Assembly (NCBI GenBank): GCA_012295275.1
Contig: CM022670.1
Location: 29,339,938-29,403,937 of the forward strand
Direction: 5' to 3'
Source: Chrysomallon squamiferum
Taxonomy: Eukaryota > Mollusca > Gastropoda > Neomphalida > Peltospiridae
Length of the DNA: 64,000 bases
Under the pieces are notes generated by a model, which saw only the letters and a program-made list of their open reading frames with translations, ran no database searches and was not told the origin of the DNA. Made by a program: the position numbers and the translations under genes. This document shows positions 43,201-55,600 of the stretch, piece after piece; position 1 is the first letter of the stretch; the number at the start of each line of letters is the position of its first letter.

Positions 43201-46200
43201 GAACATGCATCATTACTGTCAGTGCCAATGACAGTGACTCTGGCATAAACAGCTTGGTTCACTACAGCATCGCTCCTAACTACATGGGCAGTTCTGATGT
43301 GGACTACTTCCACATCAACTCAGAAAGTGGCATCATTATGACAAAGAAATATCTTGACCATGAGAACCAATCTGAATACTTCTTCCTGGTCATTGCCACA
43401 GACAGTGGGATGCCAGCTCTAAGCTCAACAGCTCTTGTTCATGTTATAGTGATGGACATCAATGACAATCCACCACGGTTTAGCCAGCCATCATATGACT
43501 GCACCATTACAGACCAAGTACAGCGTGGTCAGCTTGTAACTAAACTGATTGCCACTGATGATGATAAAACAGATGGAGGGAATCTGTACTTCTCTATTAT
43601 CAATGGCAATGAAAAGCAGGCACTGACAATAAACTCAACGTCTGGTCTGATCTCAGTTTCTAGACAACATAGCCCAAATTTAGACCCATCCTACACGCTG
43701 AATGTGTCTGTGAGTGATGGTGTATACACCAGCTTTGCTCAGGTGATGGTTTATGTGAGAAACACTAACAAATACTACCCCAGGTTTACTCGGGCATCAT
43801 ACTACACTGAATGGGCGGAGAACATGGGGGTGGGGCTTTCTGTGATCTCAGTGACAGCAGTGGATAAGGATCATGGTACATATGGGATGCTGACATACAC
43901 CATACAAAGTGAAGCTTTGCAGGAGACTTTCAGAATAGATGCAGACACAGGTGAATTGCACATTTTAATTATTTATATAAGTAGTGTTACTTATTGCTAT
44001 CAATTAGAAAGATGGCTAAATAATGAAACTTTACAGTCTAATTTAAATACCACTTACTTTTATCTCATATTTTTGTATCATTCAATATTTTTATATCAAT
44101 CTGTTTCATTCATTAGTTGGTGAAATGTTGTATTAAAATATTTTGTAAGTTTGTTTGTAACTTGCAGGAGAAATCTTCACCAAGGCTATACTTGACAGAG
44201 AAAAGCAATCTTTATACATAATCCCTGTGGCCGCAACAGACAATGGTGGTAAAATGAGTCATGCAACTGTACACATCAATGTTCGTGATGCCAATGACAA
44301 CTTGCCCAAATTCCTCATGCATGAATACAGAGGAAACATCTACTATAATGCCTCTATTGGAACATCCATTGTTCAGGTAAAATTATTAAAAAGAACATTC
44401 TAGTGCTAACTCCTGAATCATTTGAACAGTTTATGAAGCTATAACATAACAAACTTAAACCTTTAAAACATACACTGTTACTATTATTATTATTATTATT
44501 ATTATGCTGATGTTGTTGTTGTTTTAGTTGGGTTTTTCCTTTTCTTTTAAATGTTTAGGTCACTATTAATGACAGAGAAATTGTCCTTATACTGAAAAAC
44601 TAAACCAAGTTAAACTGTTCTTCTCCAGGTAACTGCTTTGGATGCTGATGTGGGAATTAATGCACAGGTGATTCATTCTATCTATGACAGTGAAAACCTT
44701 GATGTGATGGACTTGTTTGAGATAGAAAGACACTCAGGGATCATTCGAGTGAAATCTAGTCTTGAGCCTTACAGTAAGTAGCTTTAGAAAGAGATGTTAT
44801 GCAAAGATCTAAACTTAGTTTTACATCTCTGAGTCAAAAAAATATAATTAACTTGGATTACAGTTATTTAAAAGTATAGAAAGAACTTATAATTAAAAAA
44901 AAATAATAATAAAACATCATTTTTCTTGTGAAATACTTATAACTTAGTGATATAATGATTAACCATCATTGCAAAATAAGAACATAAAAACCCTCCAAAA
45001 ACCTTCACCAAATTATTTATTTGTGATTTCTACATAATTTTATATTGAATAATCACAGCTTTAACACTGACGAGTGTTGATGCATTTCAGAGATAGGATG
45101 TTGGATTGTTAACCACTTTTGAATAAAACTAATTTTACTGGACTCTTTTTTCCACTTAACAGGTAACAATGTGTACCAGTTCTTTGTTCGGGCAAGGGAC
45201 CAGGGCCAGCCATCCCTGGAAGATCACGTATCAGTCCACATTGTGATTATGGGATCAAAAGACATGGCACCAGTGTTCGAGAAAAGTGAACATTCTTTCT
45301 TCATTCCCGAGAATGAACCAATTGGTAGTGTCATTGCAACTATCAAAGCTGAGTATGCAAGGCCAGTCAAATACAACATTGTCAAAGGTTTCACAGCTAG
45401 CACCAATGACCCTGCAAAATTTGGCATAAACAATGAAGGGCAGATACGTGTGATTCAGGAACTTGATCGAGAGGACACTGCTGCTTATACTTTCTTTGTG
45501 AAAGCTGAGTCGAAGACTTCACCACCTCTAGTAGCCTACACCAAAGTGAACATTCAATTAAGAGATGAGAATGATAATGACCCAGTGTTTGACTCAAACC
45601 CATATGTTGTTACTGTTGTTGAAAATGCTGAACCTGGAACAAAGCTGGTTCAACTAAATGCAAGAGATGCAGACCACCCAGCTTCATTTACTTTTGAATT
45701 TGGAGCGAATATGGAAAAAATGGCCAACATATTTCACATTGATTCTCACTCGGGTTGGTTAACACTGACATCAAAACTGGACAGGGAGGAACAAGATGAA
45801 TACAACATAAGCGTTGTGGTGTATGACACTTCAGCCATCATGGATGATGTTATTCACAGCTCATCGTCATCAGTTCTGGTGACTGTGACAGACTTCAATG
45901 ACAATCCACCTGTGTTTGACCATGACCTCTACAAATCTGCTGTCAACGAGGAGGCTCTTTTGGGAACAGCTCTTGTTTTTGTTCACACCATTGACAAAGA
46001 CATTGGCCAGAATGCTGAAGTGTTTTACTACATCATTGATGGTGATCCTCTCAATCAGTTTTCTGTACACAGCAATGGAGAGGTGTTTGTCAACAGACCA
46101 GTGGACAGAGAGACAACCAATCACTACAGACTAACAATTGCAGCAACAGATGGAGGATTTGTGAGCACAGCCACAATTACTATTGACATTCTTGATGACA

Positions 46201-48918
46201 ATGACCATTCACCAAACTGTGATGAGGTATTTATTTTATTCATAGCTTAGTTTGAATAAATTTTCAGAGGTTTTCTTATCATATATCTGCAGTAGTAATT
46301 TCATTAATAAATATTTCAATAACCTTTAAAGAAAACATCCTTTCATTGCAGTTCAAAGGACATAAAAGAAAAGGAAATGTTAATATTTTATTTCATGCTT
46401 TTCCTGATAGTTTGTTGAACTAATTCAGTTTATGGAAGATGTTATTAACATTAAGATCAGTCTGTTTCAGTTTCATTCATACAATTCATTGATTAATGTA
46501 AAATCTAGCACGTAAATAATATCATGTTGTGATTACAGATTGATACACTGTGGAAGGGATTTCCAGAGAATCTGCCAGTTGGAAGTCCTATAGTTCAGAT
46601 CCATGCCACAGATGAGGATGAGGCAGGCACCAAAAATGCAAAGATTTCATACAGCATCAGTGGCAAAGGGGCAGAGATGTTCACCATTGATGAAAAAAGT
46701 GGTAAATAAAATTTAGAAATATTTAGATCTTAAAAACATCAATAAAACTTTTAAAGCAAAATAATTTGTTTAATAAATATTGTTATTGTAATGAAGATTT
46801 ATTATAAAACATAATTAAGAATTTCCACATCTAAAAGTAACTGGTAAGTTTACAGATTTTACTGTAGTATTTAATGTTTTTAACATCATCTTAATAAATT
46901 TGGAGACAATAAATTTTTATGAAAACAAAAATATAATCTTTATTCACTGAGATATTAATTTTTCTTATTTTATTATGATATTGTTTGTGTTAGTCTAACA
47001 AGTTTAGTTTATTATTTTCAGGTGTGATGCAGGTAAGAAAACAGTTGGATCGGGAAATATGTCCTGAGTACAGACTGGTTGCCAAGGCAATGGATGGTGA
47101 CGGCAGGTCATGTGCTGTTGAAGTGCTTGTATTCCTCAAAGATATTAATGACAATGCCCCTGAGTTCACCATGACAGCAGACACATTCAGCATCCATGAG
47201 AATGCCAAAAAGAACACACTGCTTACTAGAATCACAGCAATTGACAAAGACAGTGGTAGGTTCTCACTGTCATTCAGTGTAATACATCACAGTACAGTCA
47301 ACAATGTTACTTTAATGAATGTATTTTCCTCTTGTGATGATGTTAATTTATAAGAGATTTTAAGCATACAATAATTATTTAATAAGAACTAACAGAAGGT
47401 ATGATGTTTTATTTGCATTAGGTATAAATCGACAGATTCAGTATAAACTTGGAGATTCTTCTCCACCTGAATTTGCCATAGATCCTCAGAGTGGAATAGT
47501 CAGTCTGGTTGGTACTCTGGACAGAGAACAGAGCTCAGCATACGACATTTCAGTGATAGCTTACAATGTGGTGAGTTCGTCTGTCAACAACTTTGTCTCT
47601 AATCATTCATATTTTTACTAAATGTAGGACTGTTATTTAATTATAGTATTTGTAATAATTACAAAAATTCTCAGTCTTAGAACTTCATTTTTTTTAACAA
47701 TCATTATTTTTTTTTATTATTCTGCATTGCTTGTCCTAATTTTGTAACAAATTGTTTATTAATTTTTTTTTTTAAATTTTATCCATTTTTAGTTTGTTCT
47801 CTTAAAATGCTATTTATTTGTATAGAGAAATATTGTCCACTTCATTTATTTTAACTAATATGACAATATTCATTTAAATTTTAATGAAATGTTTGATTTT
47901 GATTTTGTTAAGGAGAAAAATAATTTCTTTAATTTCACATTTTATGTGCATTTATTTCATATAGTTTTTCATTTTATTATATTGAAGGGTTTACCTGAAG
48001 TTTCATCAGAAACAAAGATTCATGTTGTTGTACTTGATGTCAACGACAACCCACCAGAGTTTGAACGCACCAGCTACTACACCTCAATCAGGGAGGATGC
48101 TGCTGTCAAACAGAGAGTAATCACAATCACTGCTACTAGTCGTGACATCGGCGTCAATGCAGACCTCACCTATGCCATTGTTGCCGGCAACGAACAAGGC
48201 AAATTTAAAGTTGAAATGAAAACAGGTTTGCTATACCTTTTAAATAAATATAATAATATACATAAGGTTATATGAATAAAAATGAATACATAAAATATAC
48301 ACATATGCACACATGCACACACACATACCTACACAAAAAATACAGACTGACACATATGAACAGACACACAATCAAAAATAAAAACTAGTTTTAAAATCTG
48401 TGTATGCTGCAAAATAATTAAATTTCATAATTCAACATTATTAACATGTATAACACATTATTTTAACAAATAATTATTTCAAGATTTCTATGAAACTAAA
48501 ATAATTATGTAGAAAAAAGCATTTTGGTTTTTGCTTCCATTTTCATTGATTGAGCAAAAAATTCCTACAAATCAGAGATTGATTTTTGTAAATTTTTCTT
48601 TGATAGCATGAAATATTTGTATTTAATTACTAGGTGTAATTCGAGTGGCGACACAGCTGGATTACGAGGTTTCCAGACAATATTTCCTCACCTTGATGGC
48701 CAAAGACAGCAGCGTCTCACCTTTGAGTAACACAGCAATAGTGAACATCAACATCACTGACGTGAATGACAACGCTCCGCGATTCGGACAGCAGACTTAC
48801 AGCACCACGATTCGGGAAGATGCCCCTGAAGGGACACAACTGATACGGGTAAGGAATAAAGTATACGTTGTTGTTATTAACAGCCCTTTATCCTTTTAAG
48901 CAAAAATTATTTTATACA

Positions 48919-48952
<34 letters not shown>

Positions 48953-51052
48953 ATGTATACATATGTATGTATGTTTGTTTATACATATATGTGTGTGTGT
49001 GTGTGTGTGTATTTATGTGTGTATACATACAGACACAACTAACAGGAGTATGGAATACAGTTTACATTGTTGTTATATACACATGCCTGTGTGTGTGTAG
49101 AATTTGATATTTTTAATGCTTTATTTATTTATTTGTTTATTTTTATGCTATAAAACTGAAAATCACTTGCTAATATAGTAAAATACCTTTACATTATTAA
49201 GCTTTTCAGAACAAAACAACATGTCTGTTGTAACCACATTTTAATATAAACTTTTGTTTGATATAATATTATTAAAACATAACTTTACATTATAGGTACT
49301 AGCTACTGACATTGATAGTGCTCCTAATGCACAGATTACATATATTATTACCAGTGGAAACAATGATGGAAACTTTCTCATAGGTCCACAGGATGGAATA
49401 CTCAGAATTAAGGAACCATTAGACAGAGAAAAGGTAAGCTATTGGATATTTGTATACAGGAAACAAAATTAATTTGTCTCCAGTTTCTGTATTGCTTTTA
49501 GTTGACTGAATGTACAAAGATAATAGCATAAGCTGAACATCTTAAAATGTAAAAAGAAATCTCTGTGTTATAAAACTTAATGAGACTATACTTAACATTT
49601 GATTGCAAATAAAAATCATGGAAAGTAGCCATATAGGAAAATAAATAATTGTATTATGCCAGAATATGTTTTCAGTTCAACATGGTTGACAAATTCTGCT
49701 GTTTGTTACAGGTGCAGAGTTATGCACTGATAATACAAGCCATGGACTCAGGTAGTCCTAGATTGACAGCTACATCCATCATAAACGTTGAAGTGTTAGA
49801 CGCCAATGATAACCCACCACGATTTAGTCAGACAAACTACACAGCATTTGTACAGGTAAAAATACCTTTTCTAGTCATCTGTTTTTACCCCAGTTTTGTC
49901 ATTTTTTGGTGATAGGTTTGGTTTAGAAAGGTGTTTGATGTTTTAAATTAAAAATACCACTAATCCTCAAGTGCTATTTATTTATTATTATTATTATTTT
50001 TTTTTTTTAAAATGCCAGTTTAGCAGAACAAGCATGATTTCCTTTTTTGTTGACTTTTTTATAATGGAGAAGATTTTATTTTGTAAAGTGCATTGTTGTA
50101 TGTTACATTTGTCATCAAGTTTCTCAAACGTGTATGCACTAATATTTTTCAATTAATAGTAATAATTATTAAATTTTGACCTCAGATATAATGTTTTCCT
50201 TGTTATTGTCCAAAATGCATTTAGTTTGGGAATTTATTTCCTATTAAGATTATGTTTTTTAAAATTTTTATTTCTGTTATGATTAAAATTTAAAAAAGAA
50301 CAAAAAAATCAGCAACAAATAATCTGATAGATAATATATTTACTTACTTATTCATTTATTTATTTTATTTATTTTTATTATGTTATATGTATATATTATT
50401 GTTATTATTTGTTACTTTTTTCTAAAAATGATTCGGTTCCTTCCTGATAAAACAAGAATAAAATCTGATAGATTATGTGAAGACTAGGTTAATTAATCAT
50501 TTAAATTTTTGAACTGACTTCATTATAAACTACTGTACATAGAAGTTTTATTTTTAAAGATAACGAAATATTTATTGTTTGTGGTTTCACATTTTTCTAT
50601 TAAATATGGATTAAGCACTTTGTGGACAACATAGATAGCACTCACATACCCTTTGTTGTTGTTGTCCTCTAGAAATAGAGATCATGTTTTGTTTTCTTAG
50701 TACTAATACATCATGCTAATTTTTTTCCAGTTAAATCTCTTGTCTTTGTTCCAGTCTAATTATGTACAATGTTGTTGGAGCAGTTAGTAACAAAAGATAC
50801 TTTAAATAGATTTCTTTTTTACAATTATTATTGTTATTTATTTATTTATTTTTTAATGTAATTTTGGGTTTGAAAATAAAAACTATTTAATTTGATTTTA
50901 AATTTTATCACCGTGTTCTGAATGATTATGTTTGAAATTTCATTTTTTTATATCATTATTTATATTATTTAATTTAATTTAATTTAATTTAATTTAATTT
51001 TATGTTATTTATTTATTTATTTATATTATTAATGTGATTATTTTCATTATCG

Positions 51053-51087
<35 letters not shown>

Positions 51088-52290
51088 ATTATTATTATTA
51101 TTATTATTATTTTTATTTTTATTTTTATTTTTATTTTTATTAGTAGTAGTATTACTGTGTGTCAGATATCATGTTGATTGCTATTTTCTCCAGTTTTCCA
51201 TAAATCATTTCTTTTGTTCACTTCTTGTTCCTCCAAACAGAGATCCAAACTGATGGATGTAGTAAGTAGTTAAACAGGGCATGGTCTGTTCAGATCATTT
51301 CTGCATGTAGTTTCACTTTGTGTGCCACTGTCTGCTGCCATTTACACTATCATTATATGTACACACACATACACATTTACCTGTTTCTGAGTATATAGGT
51401 ATTAATTAAAATACAACCCAATCAATGTCTGTATAGAATGTAATTTTCTATTCATATAAATATATAAATATCTGAAAATATTTGAACTTTCCAAAACATT
51501 TATTTCATTTTTCTTTTGATTATTTAATTCTTTGTTGTCCATCCATTACCTTCATTTCTTAAATATGTTTTTATTTCAAATTTGTTTTATGTGTTTTTTA
51601 CATTGTGTAAAGTTATTTAATTAAAAATCAGCCCAAATCTTTATGATTTGGTTGCCTCAGTACATCAAATGGGCTATTTCCCAATCCAGCCAGTTTTTAA
51701 CAACATTTTGTCAAATGCTGTGGTATGTCTTCTCCTGTCAATAACTCAATAAGAAGATGCATATAAAAGATTCCTTGCTGGTAACTGAAGTGATGGCAGC
51801 AAGTTTCCTTTTAGTTTGTGCCATCATAAGACAAAAGCATTAGCTGCTATTACTAATATTGTAATTAAATAAATATTTATTTTATTTGTTCATTCCTTTA
51901 AATACTATACATAGCACATTATACCAAGAGTTCATTTACAAATATACATTCATCTTTTTTTTCTTTTATTTTTTCTTTTATAACAAAAATATTCTGAGAT
52001 CAATCTTTTGCCATGAGCGCCTTAGATGTTTGAGATTATTGGAGCTAATGTAAAATTTCTCAGTTAACTTATGTTGATGTTATCTTTTAGTTTACCTGGG
52101 TTTTTTTTCTTTTCCCTGAGTCATCCATTTGTTGTGCTTTAGTTAGTTTGAAATGTTGCATAAAACTTTCAGAATGTTGCATCTTTGTCTTTCATTTGTT
52201 TCAAATGGCAAAAAGCATGACTTCTATTTTTAATATTTGACTATTATTTATTTTTTTGAAATTATTTTCTTGAAATTGTCATTTAAACTG

Positions 52291-52326
<36 letters not shown>

Positions 52327-52661
52327 GTTGTTAATATTTGTTTATCATTTTATTTAAATGGATGTTTTTTGTGTTTTTTCTTTTATATTTTAATTTATTA
52401 CTACTTTCATTTGTTTACTTTTTATTACTACACTAGCAAAATAATATTTTTTTTTCTTTTATAATTTAGTTTATACTTGAAATTTGGTAGTATAAATTTA
52501 ACAGATAATAGTAGATTTAGAGCAAATCCTAAACTTTATCATACAACATTGTAGTGTAAATCTTTACTTGTTTCTTTTGTGCATATAGTTTTAGATCAAG
52601 ACTTTAGCTCAAAATAAATAAATAAATAAATAAATAAATACAAATTTAAAAAACCCAACAA

Positions 52662-52694
<33 letters not shown>

Positions 52695-55600
52695 CTAAAG
52701 AAAATACATAAAAAACCCCAATGAAAAACAATCAGTATCAGGGTATAAGTGATCAAAAATCAAATTAAACAAAACATTACATTCCTGTTTTTTGTTTGTC
52801 GAGTTTTTCATATTTAAATATTATTTTTCTGCACCATTTCCTTTGTTTTATTTTTATTTTTCTCTTGGGCAGATATAAATAATAATTTTAAAATTGATAT
52901 TTTAGACAGAATGTTCCCCAAATTAACTACAGTCAATAGAACTTTATATTATATAAATTTTAATATATTTTGCCTTTTTATTATTTAAAATAGTTTCTAT
53001 TTATTCAGTTCTTCAAGTCATTTTCTATAATGTAAAATTTGTTTCTTTTCATTCTTCTGATTCTTTTCATTTATCTTTGCATTGTAGATGTTTTATAAAA
53101 TTAGAGACCAGATAATTACCTGAGTATATATTTCATGTTTTTTTTTTTTTTACTAATTGAAATATTTTCATCATTTCATTTATTTAATATGACTTTTTTT
53201 TTTTAAACTTAAAAGTTTACACTTTATTCAGAATTATTTGTTATGATGTAAATACAGCAGGTTTATAAATACTACTTCAGCAAATTGTTATACAGTTCCT
53301 GTTACTTTGTAAATTATTCAGACATTGTCTGGTACAAAATATTTTCATATTTAGTCTCAATAATAAAAAAGAAGTGTTATTTAGCTTTCAAATAAATTAT
53401 TCTGTTGATGATAACTTTTTCAGGAAGGTCGCAAGGTTGGAATCCAGATTCTACAATTTTCTGTCACAGACAAGGATCAGCCTGAAAACCAGGGTCCTTT
53501 CTCATTTGACATCATTGATGGCAATGATGAAGAAGAATTTCATGTGAACAGAATTGGAATCCTGAGCACAGCAGGCAAACTGAACAAACAGATCAAAGAC
53601 CTGTACAAACTGACAGTTCGGGCTTTTGACAGTGGCCAGCCACCACAGTATTCTGACACCATGGTTACCATTCACATCATCGATGAGAGCATGCATGCAC
53701 CTGTGGTGCGTAATCTTTCCATAGCAATCAGCTCCTACATGGACAAATTTGGAGGTGGCATTATTGGTAAAGTGGATGCCCAAGATTCTGATCCATATGA
53801 TGAACTGATTTTCTCAGTGGTGTCACCAAACCAGCATCTGTTTGAAGTACGAAGGGACAGTGGACATGTCATCGCTCACACAGGTCTTGATGCTGGAAAC
53901 TACATTATTAACATCAGTGTTACAGATGGCAAATACACTTCATATGGTATAGTCACAGTCAAAGTGTCATCAATATCTGAGGAAATGGTTGACAATGCAG
54001 TAACAATCCAGTTTGAAAACATGATCCCAGAACAGTTTTTTGCTTCTATTAAAAAAGACTTCCAGAGAGTTTTGAAAAGGGAGTTAAATGTTCGTACCAG
54101 TGATGTTCAGATTATTAATGTGCAGCCATCTGTTGAAAGTTTGGGAGCAACTCGTAAAAGAAGAAGTGAACCGAATAATCTTGATGTTCTTTTTGCTGTA
54201 CGCAAATCACCTGATAAATACTATAACAGAAATTCTCTTCGTCGTAAAGTTGAACGTGCAAAGGGAGTGATCAAGAGAGTTCTGGGAGTGAATGTTGTGA
54301 AAGTGTTCAGTGACATCTGCACCAAGTCTCTCTGTAAAGAGAGTACTTGTGTGGGTGGGGTGGACTTTGATGGAAATAATCTTGTCCCTGTGGTTGTTGG
54401 AGGTGACAGTTTTGTTTCTGCTCGACACAAGTACACATATCATTGTATCTGTCATGATGGTAAGAATATCAGAAATATTTTATAACTTAATAAGAACAGA
54501 GTATAAAAATAAATCTTCATATTTATTAAAAACAACTGTTCTTAGGCTTTTTTCTTTTCTAAATAGAATTTTATTTGATGCTTTAAGATCAGCTAAATAT
54601 TTAAAAATGTATATATATATTTCATATCCTTTATAAGTTTATTGTGTTTTTATTTTATGCAGGTTCTTGTCCAGAGGCAACAAGGAAGTGTGGAGGTACA
54701 ACCTGTCCTCCATACAAGCTCTGTGAACAAGACGCACTTGGTCGTTACAACTGTGTGTGTCCAAATGGCAAGACTGGAGAAAATTGTGATGAGGAAATTG
54801 AAAGATGTCGACCAACTGATATCAACTGTCAAACAGGTAATTTAGAATTAAGTAAATATAGATTATTAGAACCACTTTAACATCTTAGTCTCTTCTTTAA
54901 TATTATTAATTTTTTCTAGTAGTGGGATATTGTACCTGACAAAGTTCTCTGGTACTATCATTTCTTAATAAATTATCATGATAAGGGAACAAGATTATAT
55001 TCCTAAATCTTGATTAACTTCTTCTTTAATACAGCTTAATAATAGAATGATGTTAAATTCACCATTAAATAACATTGCTAAACATTAATTAGTTCACTCT
55101 GCTGATTATATCATTGTTGAAAACATTTTAAATCAGTATTTTTATTTTTATTTTGTGTTATTTAGGAGAAAGACCAATGACATTTATTGGTCGGAGTTAT
55201 GCTAAATGGACCCTTGGACTCCAGACAGATAAACATCTCACATTGTCCATGTGGATCAGAACTCGCAAATCAACAGCCAACCTCATGTACTCTAAAGGCA
55301 GAGTTGACTACAGCATCCTTGAAGTAAGTAATAATTGTATTTTACATTTAATGATTTATACTGCTTTCAAATAGCTTAAAATAGAATTCTGTTACTGATG
55401 TTGTTTGTATTTATTTGTCTTTAATAGTTGTTGATATTCAAGAAAAAAAATGTTGTCTGAACTAAAAAGAAGAATACATATTTTTTATATATCTGTGTGT
55501 TCTGTGTATAAATAAGTTTAAAAAGTAAGAAATAACTGCACCATTTGTAGATTGTTTTATCCTGTTTTTCAACCCAACATTGTGAATAATAAAACTCATT

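Larger units (their letters stand above)
49856..53423 (+). other. intron 22 of the Fat-like gene (3.6 kb)
   Basis: It contains a microsatellite cluster (50963-51140), the candidate microexon (51241-51261), a SINE-like copy (51665-51880), (TTA)n at 52291-52326, (AATA)n at 52610-52640 and a poly-A run at 52661-52689. The rest is A+T-rich with no feature I can name. Confidence 0.8.

Noticed and set aside
45224-46124. Open frames opposite or shifted within exon 15
   Set aside because: Shadows of the cadherin coding frame; the + frame has continuous cadherin motifs.
48925-49107. 60-codon open frame with Val-Cys repeats
   Set aside because: It is the translation of (GT)n runs in intron 20.
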